A DNA stretch of 34,092 bases from Nonlabens sp. (GCA_020630715.1 JAHDIQ010000011.1:1-34092), one strand, 5' to 3'; positions 1 to 8,573 are shown, numbered from the stretch's first letter. The notes: generated by a model not told the origin, from the letters alone. Numbers and translations are program-made.

Positions 1-35
1 ACTGCTATTTTGTGGGAGAGTATGTCGCCGCCTTC
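1..35 (+). rRNA. rrf: 5S ribosomal RNA, 3' end only
   Basis: The first bases read like the last third of a flavobacterial 5S rRNA: an ACTGC stretch, then GTGGGAGAGTATGTCGCCGCC, which is close to the GGGAGAGTAGGTCGYCGCC end common in this group. A strong terminator follows within a few bases, as expected at the end of an rrn operon. The 5' part lies outside the window, so the pairing of the terminal helix cannot be tested; the 3' end is placed approximately. Confidence 0.8.
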
Positions 36-39
36 TTTT

Positions 40-73
40 AAACCCTTACTTTTAAATAAGTAAGGGTTTTTTT
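40..73 (+). terminator. Rho-independent terminator of the rRNA operon
   Basis: A perfect 12-bp stem (40-51 with 58-69, AAACCCTTACTT pairing with AAGTAAGGGTTT), a 6-nt loop and a run of seven T form a textbook intrinsic terminator on the plus strand, directly behind the 5S fragment. Confidence 0.9.
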
Positions 74-121
74 ATGTCTTATTTTTAGTTGGTAAACTCT
101 ATTTGATTGCAAAGATTAAGC

Positions 122-139
122 GTAACAAGCGCTTGTTAC
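122..139. repeat. 18-bp perfect palindrome GTAACAAGCGCTTGTTAC
   Basis: Two 9-bp arms are perfect complements with no spacer. The site lies in the gap between the rrn terminator and the end of the acyl-CoA dehydrogenase gene. It has no T-run, so it is not an obvious terminator; it could be a protein binding site. No second copy was noticed in the window. Confidence 0.6.
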
Positions 140-191
140 TCGAATAATGAACAAGTAGAATCAATTAATAATCGTAAGTCAAACTTTTGAC

Positions 192-222
192 AAAAAAAAA
201 CAGCCACTCTTTAAGTGACTGT
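192..222 (-). terminator. Terminator of the acyl-CoA dehydrogenase gene
   Basis: Read on the minus strand this is a hairpin (200-209 with 213-222, with two G-U pairs) followed by nine T. It lies about 30 nt past the stop codon of the gene at 251-1393. Confidence 0.85.
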
Positions 223-250
223 CTCTATATATTGTAGTTATGTATTATTG

Positions 251-1393
251 CTAATCGCGCAACAAATCCCTGCTGATTACTATCTTCTGAATTTCTGAAG
301 TACCCTCGTAAATCTGCGTAATTTTTGCATCTCTCATAAGTCGCTCTACATGATATTCTTTTACATAACCGTTACCTCCATGTATTTGTACAGCTTCAAT
401 GGTGGTGTCCATAGCTGTTTGTGACGCCATTAATTTAGCTGAACACCCTGCAACATTGTATTCTAGATTATTGTCCTTCATCCAGCCTGCATGCATGATC
501 ATATGCCTTGAAGCATCAATGCTTACTTTCATATCAGCTAATTTAAATGCTATCGCTTGATGATTACATATTTCAGTACCGAATGCTTTACGTTGTTTTG
601 AATAGTCACGAGCTAGTTCAAATGCGCCACTTGCGATCCCTAGTGCTTGCGCAGCAATACCAATTCTCCCACCAGCAAGTGTTTTCATGGCAAACTTAAA
701 CCCAAAACCATCTTCGCCGATTCTATTTTCTTTAGGAACCTTCACATCGTTAAAATTTAAGGAATGTGTATCGCTACCTCTAATTCCTAATTTGTCTTCT
801 TTAGGCCCTAATTCAAAGCCATCCCAGGTTTTTTCAACAATAAAAGCATTTATTCCACGATGTGCTTTTTCTTTATCGGTTTGTGCAATTACTAAATAGA
901 AGTCAGCGCTATTGCCATTGGTAATCCAGTTTTTAGTACCATTTAAAATGTAATGATCTCCTTGATCTATTGCTGTCGTGCGTTGTGATGTCGCATCGGA
1001 TCCAGCTTCGGGTTCACTTAAACAAAAAGCACCTATGGATTCGCCTGTTGCTAGTTTTGTTAAGTATTTTTGTTTTTGCTCTTCTGTACCGTATTTCTCA
1101 ATCCCATAACAAACTAAAGAGTTATTTACAGATACGATAACGCTGGCACTAGCGTCAACTTTTGAAAGCTCTTCCATTACTAGTATGTAGCTAATAGTGT
1201 CCATGCCACCACCGCCGTATTTAGGATCTACCATCATACCTAAGAACCCTAAATCTCCCATTTTCTTAATTAGTTCTTTTGGAAAATGCTGTTCTTTATC
1301 TCTTTCTATTACACCAGGTAATAATTCTGTGCGAGCAAAATCGCGCGCCGCATCTCTAATCATTATATGTTCTTCTGTAAGATTGAAATCCAT
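251..1393 (-). CDS. Acyl-CoA dehydrogenase
   Basis: This 380-residue protein has the full length and layout of the acyl-CoA dehydrogenase family: an N-terminal helical domain, a middle beta domain with the FAD/substrate signature AFCLSEPEAGSD, and a C-terminal helical domain. The catalytic base is the Glu of QIYEGTSEIQ (about residue 363), the usual position in short-chain and butyryl-CoA dehydrogenases. It is a cytoplasmic flavoenzyme that oxidises acyl-CoA to trans-2-enoyl-CoA and passes electrons to ETF. Chain-length specificity cannot be read from the sequence; short-chain/butyryl-CoA is the likeliest. It is a single-gene unit with a canonical promoter and terminator, divergent from anmK. 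Confidence 0.95.
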   Translation of the reverse strand: MDFNLTEEHIMIRDAARDFARTELLPGVIERDKEQHFPKELIKKMGDLGFLGMMVDPKYGGGGMDTISYILVMEELSKVDASASVIVSVNNSLVCYGIEKYGTEEQKQKYLTKLATGESIGAFCLSEPEAGSDATSQRTTAIDQGDHYILNGTKNWITNGNSADFYLVIAQTDKEKAHRGINAFIVEKTWDGFELGPKEDKLGIRGSDTHSLNFNDVKVPKENRIGEDGFGFKFAMKTLAGGRIGIAAQALGIASGAFELARDYSKQRKAFGTEICNHQAIAFKLADMKVSIDASRHMIMHAGWMKDNNLEYNVAGCSAKLMASQTAMDTTIEAVQIHGGNGYVKEYHVERLMRDAKITQIYEGTSEIQKIVISRDLLRD

Positions 1394-1421
1394 GTAGTGT
1401 TTTTTTATTTGTTTTGATTTG

Positions 1422-1452
1422 CAAAAATAAGCTTATTTCTAGGTTATTTCAA
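1422..1452 (-). promoter_or_regulatory. Bacteroidetes-type promoter for acyl-CoA dehydrogenase
   Basis: On the minus strand a TTG (1452-1450), a 20-nt spacer and TATTTTTG (1429-1422) match the TTG-N(17-23)-TANNTTTG consensus described for Flavobacterium. Transcription would start near 1415, leaving a leader of about 20 nt before the ATG at 1393. Confidence 0.7.
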
Positions 1453-1465
1453 TATCTTTCATCCC

Positions 1466-2515
1466 ATGAATAGTAAGACCTATAACGTTATCGCTTTAAT
1501 GTCCGGCACCTCATTAGATGGTGTGGATATTTGTTACCTTTCGTTAGTTCGAGGTCGTAAATGGAGCTTTCAAATTCGTCTTGCAAAAACCATATCTTAT
1601 TCTAAAAAATGGAAAAGACTGCTTCTAAACGCTGTTGATTCACCTGACTTAACTAAGCTTAATCAAATATATACCAGTTACCTAGGAGAAATAATCAATA
1701 GTTTCATAAAAGAAAATGAGATCACAAATATTCTTGCTATCTGTTCGCATGGGCATACTGTGTTTCATGAGCCTAAAAAAGGTATTACATTACAAATAGG
1801 AAATTTACCGGATATTGCAAAAATCACTGGGATTAGAACTATATGTGATTTTAGAGTTCAGGATGTGTTTTTAGGCGGTCAAGGTGCGCCATTGGTGCCT
1901 ATTGGAGATCATTTATTGTTTTCTGAATATGATTACTGTGTAAACTTAGGTGGCTTTGCAAATTTAAGTTTTGAGCAAAACAATACACGAACCGCTTTTG
2001 ATATATGTCCTTTGAATGTGGTTTTGAATCATTATGCAGGTTTGCAAGGGCAAGATTTTGATGCTAGTGGCTCTTTCGCAAAAGCAGGAACTATCAATGT
2101 TGATGTGCTTAATCAACTTAATGATTTATCGTATTACAAAGCTAATGCTCCTAAATCGTTAGGTGTTGAATGGGTAGCAGATCATATTTTTCCAATCCTT
2201 TCAGTTATTACAAGCCCTATTGATGCACTAGCCACATTCACAGAACACGTGGCGATACAAATTGCTAATGTGTTAACTGGATCTGGTACCGCATTAATTA
2301 CTGGTGGCGGAGCTTTTAATGAATATTTAATCCAACGAATTGAATCACTTACATCATCCCAATTAAGTATTCCTGATTCTCAAACCGTAGAATATAAAGA
2401 AGCAGTCATATTTGGTTTACTAGGTGTTTTAAGATTGAGGAATGAAAATAACTGTATGGCGTCTGTAACAGGAGCTGTTCGTGATCATTCTAGTGGTGAA
2501 ATCTACCTGCCTTAA
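1466..2515 (+). CDS. anmK: Anhydro-N-acetylmuramic acid kinase
   Basis: AnmK cleaves and phosphorylates 1,6-anhydro-MurNAc to MurNAc-6-phosphate in the cytoplasm, the entry step of peptidoglycan sugar recycling. The 349-residue protein begins with the family signature ALMSGTSLDGVD (phosphate-binding, ASKHA fold) and carries the second signature GGQGAPLVPIGD near residues 134-145, then NLGGFANLS and the late ITGGGAFN motif. Length is slightly under the approximately 370 of proteobacterial members but all motifs are present. It is divergent from the acyl-CoA dehydrogenase; a 64-nt gap separates it from the next gene, which seems to have its own promoter. No etherase partner (MurQ) is visible nearby. 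Confidence 0.95.
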   Translation: MNSKTYNVIALMSGTSLDGVDICYLSLVRGRKWSFQIRLAKTISYSKKWKRLLLNAVDSPDLTKLNQIYTSYLGEIINSFIKENEITNILAICSHGHTVFHEPKKGITLQIGNLPDIAKITGIRTICDFRVQDVFLGGQGAPLVPIGDHLLFSEYDYCVNLGGFANLSFEQNNTRTAFDICPLNVVLNHYAGLQGQDFDASGSFAKAGTINVDVLNQLNDLSYYKANAPKSLGVEWVADHIFPILSVITSPIDALATFTEHVAIQIANVLTGSGTALITGGGAFNEYLIQRIESLTSSQLSIPDSQTVEYKEAVIFGLLGVLRLRNENNCMASVTGAVRDHSSGEIYLP

Positions 2516-2553
2516 GAAATTGTAAAATACTTAAAAAGTGACCTTGTGTTCAT

Positions 2554-2561
2554 TATATTTG
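2554..2561 (+). promoter_or_regulatory. -7 box TATATTTG before the amino acid dehydrogenase
   Basis: TATATTTG fits the Bacteroidetes -7 consensus TANNTTTG exactly and lies 18 nt before the ATG at 2580. No clear TTG is found at the right distance upstream, so only the -7 part is supported. Confidence 0.5.
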
Positions 2562-2579
2562 TGAACTAACCGATACTGC

Positions 2580-3806
2580 ATGAAAGAACTTTTAAAGCGT
2601 TATGAAAACGCATCCCCAGAAATTGTTTTTCACTGGAATGATCCAGAAACAGATGCCGAAGGATGGACTGTTATTAACAGTTTACGCGGTGGCGCAGCCG
2701 GAGGAGGAACAAGAATGCGTGTAGGGTTAGATAAAAATGAAGTATTGTCACTCGCAAAAACGATGGAGATCAAATTCACCGTCTCTGGTCCAGCAATAGG
2801 TGGCGCAAAAAGTGGAATCAATTTTGACCCAAAAGATCCACGAAAGAAAGGCGTTCTAGAACGATGGTATAAAGCAGTTTCTCCACTACTTAAAAGTTAT
2901 TACGGAACTGGTGGTGATTTAAACGTGGATGAAATTCACGAAGTAATTCCTATTACAGAGGATTGTGGAGTATGGCATCCACAAGAAGGAGTTTTTGCAG
3001 GTCATTTTTCTCCTTCTGAGGCAGATAAGATTAATCGTATAGGTCAATTACGTCAAGGCGTGATTAAAGTGATTGAAAACCCTATTTACTCTCCAGATGT
3101 GACACGTAAATATACTGTTGCAGATATGATTACAGGTTACGGTGTGGCAGAGGCTGTCAAACATTACTATGATATTTATGGCGGTGATGTTAAAGGAAAA
3201 AAAGCCGTAGTTCAAGGATTTGGTAATGTAGGAAGTGCAGCAGCTTATTATCTAGCTCAAATGGGTGCAAAGGTAGTAGGTATTATAGATCGTGTAGGCG
3301 GTTTAATTAAGGAAGAAGGCTTTAGTTTTGAAGAAATCACACAGTTGTTTCTAACTAAAGATGGGAATACCTTAAACGCTTCAAATTTAATTCCCTTTGA
3401 AGAAGTAAATGAAAAGATATGGTCTTTACAGACGGAGATTTTTGCTCCTTGTGCGGCTTCTCGTTTAATTAGCCAGCAACAGATAGATCGTATGATTAGT
3501 TCTGGATTAGAGGTTATATCTTGTGGTGCTAACGTGCCGTTTGCAGATCAGGAAATCTTTTTTGGCTCTATTATGGAACATACAGATCAACAAGTAAGTC
3601 TTATACCAGATTTTATCTCAAACTGTGGTATGGCCCGTGTTTTTGCTTACTTTATGGAACGACGTGTGCAAATGACAGATGAAGCGATCTTTAATGATAC
3701 TAGTATGACCATACGCAATGCCATTCAAAACACATTTAATAATAATAGTTCTCGTAATCAAATTAGTGCTACTGCATTTGAGATTGCTTTAAAACAACTT
3801 GTTTAA
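2580..3806 (+). CDS. Glu/Leu/Phe/Val dehydrogenase family protein
   Basis: This is an NAD(P)-dependent amino acid dehydrogenase, 408 residues, which interconverts an amino acid with its 2-oxo acid and ammonia. The N-terminal catalytic domain shows GPAIGGAKSGI with the probable catalytic Lys77, and GTGGDLNVDE with the paired Asp113. The C-terminal Rossmann domain starts at VQGFGNVGSAAAYYL (GFGNVGS at 213-219). The sequence alone does not separate glutamate from leucine/valine substrates, so no symbol is given. The nhaB ATG follows one base after its stop codon, so the two are almost surely co-transcribed. Confidence 0.9.
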   Translation: MKELLKRYENASPEIVFHWNDPETDAEGWTVINSLRGGAAGGGTRMRVGLDKNEVLSLAKTMEIKFTVSGPAIGGAKSGINFDPKDPRKKGVLERWYKAVSPLLKSYYGTGGDLNVDEIHEVIPITEDCGVWHPQEGVFAGHFSPSEADKINRIGQLRQGVIKVIENPIYSPDVTRKYTVADMITGYGVAEAVKHYYDIYGGDVKGKKAVVQGFGNVGSAAAYYLAQMGAKVVGIIDRVGGLIKEEGFSFEEITQLFLTKDGNTLNASNLIPFEEVNEKIWSLQTEIFAPCAASRLISQQQIDRMISSGLEVISCGANVPFADQEIFFGSIMEHTDQQVSLIPDFISNCGMARVFAYFMERRVQMTDEAIFNDTSMTIRNAIQNTFNNNSSRNQISATAFEIALKQLV

Positions 3807-3807
3807 T

Positions 3808-5295
3808 ATGTTCAAATATTTTTTAGGAAATAGCCCGTCATGGTTCAAGTGGACCATCGTCTCATTTTTAGTCTTTAATGTGATCGCTTTCTTTGCAGTA
3901 AGTGGTACCGTAATGGGATGGATATTTATAGCCGAATTCATTTTCTGCCTTGCTATGGCATTAAAATGTTATCCATTACAGTCCGGTGGACTGCTTGCTA
4001 TTCAGGTATTAGCCTTAGGACTTACAACTCCTGGAGGACCTAGTATAGACCACGGTGTTTATGCAGAGGTGAGTAATAATCTAGAGGTGATTTTACTGCT
4101 GGTATTCATGGTAGCAGGAATCTATTTTATGAAGCCATTGTTGATGTACATTTTTGTAAAGCTTTTTACAAAGGTTAAATCTAAGCTCGTTCTGTCTGTG
4201 TTCTTTGTGACAATAAGTGCTGTTTTATCTGCATTTCTGGATGCGTTAACCGTAACTGCGGTACTAATAAGTGTAGGCTTAGGTTTTTATAATGTATATC
4301 ATAAGATACATTCTAGTGATTCTGATTTAGATGATGACCATACATTAGACCGCAAACAAATGAGTGGTGAAACTTTAGAGCAGTTTAGATCATTCCTACG
4401 TAGTCTTGTCATGCATGGTGTTGTAGGAACAGCTTTAGGTGGTGTATGTACCATAGTAGGTGAACCACAAAATTTATTGATAGGTAGTAAAATGGATTGG
4501 GAATTCTTAGAATTTTTCCTAAAGATGGCGCCGATTACTATACCGGTATTTTTTGCTGGTATCCTTACGACTGTTGTACTAGAAAAAACAAAAATCTTTG
4601 GATTTGGTCAGACCATGCCACCTGTTGTGAGACAAATTATTGAGGGATGGATGGATAAACGTGATCAGGAACGTACTGATAAAGAGAAATTTGCTTTGAT
4701 TATTCAAGGTGTCGCGGCGATATTATTAATTGCTGCTCTAGCCTTACATATTGCTCCTGTAGGATTTATAGGTTTAGGATTAATCGTAATCCAGACTGCT
4801 TTTATGGGAATTATTGAAGAACACAGTCTAGGTAAAGCCTTTGAGGAAGCATTGCCGTTTACGGGATTACTTGTTGTGTTTTTTGTGATTGTAGCGATGA
4901 TTCATGATCAGCATTTGTTTAAGCCTATCATTGACTGGGCACTTGCACAAGATCCAGCCAGCCAGCCAGCGATTTTTTATTTGGCAAATGGTGTGTTAAG
5001 TATGATATCTGATAATGTATTTGTTGCTACCGTATACATAGGAGAAGTAGAAGCTGCCTATAATGCTGGGAAGATTACTAAAGAAACTTATGAGCATCTA
5101 GCCATTGCAATTAATACAGGAACTAATCTACCTAGTGTAGCAACGCCTAATGGTCAGGCAGCGTTCTTATTTTTATTGACATCATCACTGGCGCCTGTGA
5201 TTAATTTGTCCTACGGTCGTATGGCAAAAATGGCGCTTCCGTACACTATCGTTTTGACTTTGGTAGGACTAGCTTGTGTGATGTATTACTTATAA
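3808..5295 (+). CDS. nhaB: NhaB-type Na+/H+ antiporter
   Basis: An inner-membrane antiporter of about 495 residues with roughly a dozen hydrophobic segments; it exports Na+ in exchange for H+. It can be followed along its whole length against gammaproteobacterial NhaB: AEFIFCLAMALKCYPL, MVAGIYFMKPLL, SAFLDALTVTAV (Asp146 matches the essential intramembrane Asp of Vibrio NhaB), GTALGGVCTIVGEPQNLLIG, SDNVFVATVYIGE and NTGTNLPSVATPNGQAAFLF. A TTG at 3799 would extend the frame by three codons into the previous gene, but the ATG at 3808 is preferred: it gives the N-terminus MFKYFLGNSPSWFKW, which aligns with the start region of known NhaB. It follows the dehydrogenase by 1 nt. Confidence 0.93.
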   Translation: MFKYFLGNSPSWFKWTIVSFLVFNVIAFFAVSGTVMGWIFIAEFIFCLAMALKCYPLQSGGLLAIQVLALGLTTPGGPSIDHGVYAEVSNNLEVILLLVFMVAGIYFMKPLLMYIFVKLFTKVKSKLVLSVFFVTISAVLSAFLDALTVTAVLISVGLGFYNVYHKIHSSDSDLDDDHTLDRKQMSGETLEQFRSFLRSLVMHGVVGTALGGVCTIVGEPQNLLIGSKMDWEFLEFFLKMAPITIPVFFAGILTTVVLEKTKIFGFGQTMPPVVRQIIEGWMDKRDQERTDKEKFALIIQGVAAILLIAALALHIAPVGFIGLGLIVIQTAFMGIIEEHSLGKAFEEALPFTGLLVVFFVIVAMIHDQHLFKPIIDWALAQDPASQPAIFYLANGVLSMISDNVFVATVYIGEVEAAYNAGKITKETYEHLAIAINTGTNLPSVATPNGQAAFLFLLTSSLAPVINLSYGRMAKMALPYTIVLTLVGLACVMYYL

Positions 5296-5331
5296 GAAAT
5301 GTGTAATATTGTATAAATGTTGAGTTAGTAT

Positions 5332-5345
5332 GCTTTCGCGAAAGC
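5332..5345. repeat. Palindrome GCTTTCGCGAAAGC, copy 1 (intergenic)
   Basis: Perfect 14-bp palindrome in the 135-nt gap between nhaB and exbB, followed by GTAAT on its right. It lies about 85 nt before the exbB ATG. No intrinsic terminator or clear promoter was found in this gap. Confidence 0.9.
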
Positions 5346-5430
5346 GTAATTAAAACAACCCATTAGTTAAAACAACAATTTTAAATTCATAGAGGCGTTA
5401 TCCTCATACAGTACTTTAATAATCTAACCT

Positions 5431-6117
5431 ATGATCCAAGAAGTAACAGAAGCTCAAGAAGCAGCACAACCGCTGGTAGAGGAAAAAACATTAACCCTAT
5501 ATGATTTAATTTTTAGCGGTGGACCTGCAGGTAGCGTCGTTATAGGAATCTTGATCGTTTTATTAGCAGTTGCCTTGTATATTTATTTTGAACGCTACTT
5601 TAAAATTAAAGGAAGTTCAAAGATTGATAAAAACTTCATGTTGCAGATTAAAGATCATGTTGCAAATGGTCGCATTGATGCGGCAAAAATCCTGTGCGCT
5701 CAAGAGAACTCACCAGTAGCTAGACTTACGGAAAAAGGAATAAGTCGTATAGGTTCACCGTTAGATGATATCAATGGCGCTATCGAAAATGCCGGAAGAT
5801 TAGAGATTTATAAATTAGAAAAAAACGTAAGTGTACTAGCAACTATTGCTGGTGTAGCACCTATGATAGGATTTTTAGGAACGGTTATAGGAATGGTACT
5901 TGCCTTTCATACACTAGCAACCAGTGAAGGTCAAGCAGAGATGGGAACACTGGCCGAAGGTATTTATACCGCGATGACTACTACGGTAGCAGGATTAATT
6001 GTAGGTATTATTGCTTACATGGGTTATAACCACCTTGTAGTAAAGACAGATAAAGTAGTGCACCAGATGGAATCTAATGCCATGGATTTCCTAGATCTTT
6101 TAAACGAACCTGCTTAG
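5431..6117 (+). CDS. exbB: ExbB/TolQ/MotA-family proton channel
   Basis: The 228-residue inner-membrane protein has three membrane segments: one near residues 33-53, and two in the C-terminal half, including LATIAGVAPMIGFLGTVIGMV and the GIYTAMTTTVAGLIVGIIAY stretch, which are the proton-channel signature of the family. With ExbD it uses the proton motive force to drive a TonB-type protein that powers outer-membrane receptors. The next gene starts 1 nt after its stop codon, and the order exbB-exbD-tonB is the standard Bacteroidetes one. TolQ is the alternative name; the TonB-like third gene argues for ExbB. Confidence 0.92.
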   Translation: MIQEVTEAQEAAQPLVEEKTLTLYDLIFSGGPAGSVVIGILIVLLAVALYIYFERYFKIKGSSKIDKNFMLQIKDHVANGRIDAAKILCAQENSPVARLTEKGISRIGSPLDDINGAIENAGRLEIYKLEKNVSVLATIAGVAPMIGFLGTVIGMVLAFHTLATSEGQAEMGTLAEGIYTAMTTTVAGLIVGIIAYMGYNHLVVKTDKVVHQMESNAMDFLDLLNEPA

Positions 6118-6118
6118 T

Positions 6119-6511
6119 ATGAATTTAAGAGGTAGAAATAAAGTTAGTCCAGAATTTTCAATGTCGTCCATGACAGATATTGTATTCTTACTGTTAGTAT
6201 TCTTTTTATTAACATCACCGTCTATAACGCCAGAAGCTCTAGATTTAATATTACCTAAAGCCAGCGGTAAAAGTTCTAATGTGCAAAATGCATCTGTAAG
6301 TATTTCAAAAGATGGACTGTTTTTTGTAAATGCAAAAGAAGTAGAAGAGACAGATCTTGAAAACCAAATACAACAAGTGATGGAAGGAAATGAAGATCCT
6401 ACCATCATGTTGCGAGCAGATGGTGATATCGCTTTAAATAAAGCAGTTAAAGTTATGGATATTGCAAATCGCAATAAGTTTAAAATTATCCTTGCGGTAA
6501 AACCTAACTAA
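6119..6511 (+). CDS. exbD: ExbD/TolR-family biopolymer transport protein
   Basis: A 130-residue protein with a short cytoplasmic start, one membrane helix (about residues 20-38) and a periplasmic domain. The helix contains the proton-carrying Asp20 in SMTDIVFLLLVFFLL, the counterpart of Asp25 of E. coli ExbD. The periplasmic part ends in TIMLRADGDIALNKAVKVMD, typical of the family. It lies 1 nt after exbB and 2 nt before the TonB-like gene, so the three are translated from one transcript. Confidence 0.92.
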   Translation: MNLRGRNKVSPEFSMSSMTDIVFLLLVFFLLTSPSITPEALDLILPKASGKSSNVQNASVSISKDGLFFVNAKEVEETDLENQIQQVMEGNEDPTIMLRADGDIALNKAVKVMDIANRNKFKIILAVKPN

Positions 6512-6513
6512 TT

Positions 6514-7335
6514 ATGGGCTATTTAGATACTAATGAAAAACGTAAAAGTGCTATCATTACTGGTAGTATAATGGCGGTTTTATTGTTGTTTTTCACCTTT
6601 GTATCAGTGCTTACTGAATTAGAAGAGCCAGAGGAAAGTGGTATTGCCATTAATTTTGGGAATACCGCCGTAGGTAGTGGACCAGTTGAAACAGCTAGAA
6701 CCACCAGAGTAAGTCCACCATCAAATCCAGAACCGCAAACACAACCTACACAGCAATCAGATAATGTGGCAACACAAGATAATACAGATGCACCAGTCAT
6801 CAATTCTGATCCTACGAATGACCGTCCAGTAGAAAAACCAGTGGAGAAACCGGTAGAAAAACCTGTAGAGAAAAAACCAGACCCTAAACCAGATCAAAAT
6901 GTGCTAGACGCATTAAATAGTGTCACAGGAGCAGATCCTGTAGATGGTGATACAGATACTGGAGAAGGACCAGGTGATGGACCAGGAAACAAAGGAGACA
7001 TTAATGGTGATCCTTATGCTAATACCTATTACGGTGATCCAGGAACTGGGCAAGGAGGAAAAGGATATGGCCTTAAAGGTCGTTCTAGAATAGGATACAC
7101 AGGTGTTTTACCTACCTGTGATGAAGAAGGAACTGTTGTAGTAGAAATTACCGTAAATAAGTTAGGTAAAGTAGTTAAAGCGGTGCCAGGTAAAAGAGGA
7201 ACTACTAATAGAGTTCAGTGCTTACTGGACGCCGCACGACAAACAGCCGAATCTTATAAATTTAGTCCTGCACGTGATGCGCGTAATGACTTTCAAATAG
7301 GATTTGTAGAAGTGATCTTTAAAGTAGGTGAGTAA
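6514..7335 (+). CDS. TonB-like energy transducer
   Basis: The 273-residue protein has the three-part TonB plan. A membrane anchor lies at about residues 14-34. A long Pro/Glu/Lys/Gly-rich periplasmic linker follows; it includes four VEKP units coded by four 12-bp near-repeats at 6826-6873, and a Gly/Asp-rich stretch. The C-terminal domain (about 190-273) reads CDEEGTVVVEITVNKLGKVV and ends in FKVGE, like the TonB C-terminal fold of Bacteroidetes. Position directly after exbB-exbD supports the role. It would carry energy from the inner-membrane ExbBD motor to TonB-dependent receptors. It is annotated without symbol because flavobacteria carry several such proteins. Confidence 0.85.
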   Translation: MGYLDTNEKRKSAIITGSIMAVLLLFFTFVSVLTELEEPEESGIAINFGNTAVGSGPVETARTTRVSPPSNPEPQTQPTQQSDNVATQDNTDAPVINSDPTNDRPVEKPVEKPVEKPVEKKPDPKPDQNVLDALNSVTGADPVDGDTDTGEGPGDGPGNKGDINGDPYANTYYGDPGTGQGGKGYGLKGRSRIGYTGVLPTCDEEGTVVVEITVNKLGKVVKAVPGKRGTTNRVQCLLDAARQTAESYKFSPARDARNDFQIGFVEVIFKVGE

Positions 7336-7338
7336 CCA

Positions 7339-8556
7339 TTGAATTATCAAGAGACTTTAGAATGGATGTTCCAGCAATTACCTATGTATCAACGCGTGGG
7401 GAAAGTCGCGTATAAACCTAATTTAGATAGAACCATAAAGCTAGATAACCATCTAGGAAATCCACATGAATCATACCCTACGATTCATGTGGCTGGAACT
7501 AATGGTAAAGGCAGCACCTGCCACATGATTGCTAGTGTCTTACAAGCTGCTGGTTATAAAGTAGGGTTGTATACGTCACCACATTTAAAGGATTTTAGAG
7601 AGCGTATACGCGTGAATGGCGAGGTATTTGAACAAGAATATGTCACTCAATTTATAAAAACACATAAATCCTTTTTTGAGCATGAAAAGCCATCCTTTTT
7701 TGAAATGACTGTAGGAATGGCATTTCAGTATTTTAAAGAGCAGCAGGTAGACATTGCGGTGATAGAAACTGGTCTAGGTGGTCGGTTAGATTCTACTAAT
7801 ATTATTACACCGCTAGTTTCTGTAATTACTAGTATTGATAAAGATCACACCGCAATATTGGGAAATACACTGGTGAAAATCGCCCGTGAAAAAGCAGGTA
7901 TTATTAAAAACAATATTCCTGTGGTTGTAGGTGAACGTAGAAGCTGGTTGAGATCTCGCTTTCGCGAAAGCGCAATACTCAAAAGCGCATCCTATCATCA
8001 AGTAAATCATCGCGTCACAGCACCACAGACTGATTTGAAAGGAAGCTACCAAAAGTATAATGCTAGAACAGCCTTTGAAGCGTTACAAGTGTTAAAAACG
8101 TCAAGTAAGTTCACGTTTACTCAAGAGCAATTCCAGTTAGGCATGCAACAAGTGGCTAAAACCACAGGATTAAGAGGTCGTTATGAACTATTGCAAGAAA
8201 ACCCTAGAATTATAGCAGAAACAGCGCACAATATCGTAGGAATAAAAACCTTATTGAGCCAACTCAAGAGTGAAACTTATAAACGATTACATATCGTAAT
8301 AGGAATGGTGTCTGATAAAGATGTTGACGCTGTGGTAAAATTATTACCTAAAGACGCGAACTATTATGTTACCGCACCAGATGTAGTCAGGGCAATGCCA
8401 GTAGAAAGATTAGAGGAGTTTTTTCAGAAATACGGATTGCAATTTTCTAGTTATGATCGTGTTAAAGAGGCCTTAGATGTAGCAACAAGACAAGCAAAGG
8501 ACAAAGATCTTATTATCGTCACAGGAAGTATGTTTGTAGTGGCAGAAGTTATTTGA
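7339..8556 (+). CDS. folC: Bifunctional folylpolyglutamate synthase/dihydrofolate synthase
   Basis: FolC adds glutamate to dihydropteroate and then extends the polyglutamate tail of folates in the cytoplasm. The Mur-ligase P-loop is HVAGTNGKGST (residues 50-60), followed by GLYTSPHLKDFRERI, the ETGLGGRLDSTN motif and VSVITSIDKDH. The start is a TTG at 7339, 3 nt after the previous stop codon: the encoded MNYQETLEWMFQQLPMYQRVG matches the usual N-terminus of flavobacterial FolC, and the first ATG would remove part of it. A copy of the dispersed palindrome lies inside the gene (7958-7971) and is translated as RFRES in a variable segment. Last gene of the exbB operon. Confidence 0.92.
   Translation: MNYQETLEWMFQQLPMYQRVGKVAYKPNLDRTIKLDNHLGNPHESYPTIHVAGTNGKGSTCHMIASVLQAAGYKVGLYTSPHLKDFRERIRVNGEVFEQEYVTQFIKTHKSFFEHEKPSFFEMTVGMAFQYFKEQQVDIAVIETGLGGRLDSTNIITPLVSVITSIDKDHTAILGNTLVKIAREKAGIIKNNIPVVVGERRSWLRSRFRESAILKSASYHQVNHRVTAPQTDLKGSYQKYNARTAFEALQVLKTSSKFTFTQEQFQLGMQQVAKTTGLRGRYELLQENPRIIAETAHNIVGIKTLLSQLKSETYKRLHIVIGMVSDKDVDAVVKLLPKDANYYVTAPDVVRAMPVERLEEFFQKYGLQFSSYDRVKEALDVATRQAKDKDLIIVTGSMFVVAEVI
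7958..7971. repeat. Palindrome GCTTTCGCGAAAGC, copy 2 (inside folC)
   Basis: Perfect copy, with outer C and G making 16 bp. In the folC frame it reads CGC TTT CGC GAA AGC (RFRES), a different frame from the copies inside xrtF and the arginase-like gene. Confidence 0.9.
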
Positions 8557-8573
8557 TTTTTTATAAAAATATA

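Noticed and set aside
2071-2090. Palindrome-like CTTTCGCAAAAGC inside anmK
   Set aside because: Several mismatches to the dispersed palindrome; it may be a decayed copy but is not separable from ordinary Phe-Ala-Lys coding sequence.
3799-3807. TTG start for nhaB three codons upstream
   Set aside because: It lies inside the end of the previous gene, and the ATG at 3808 gives the N-terminus expected for NhaB.
6826-6873. Four 12-bp tandem units in the TonB-like gene
   Set aside because: They code for VEKP repeats in a periplasmic linker, a normal feature of TonB proteins, so not reported as a separate element.
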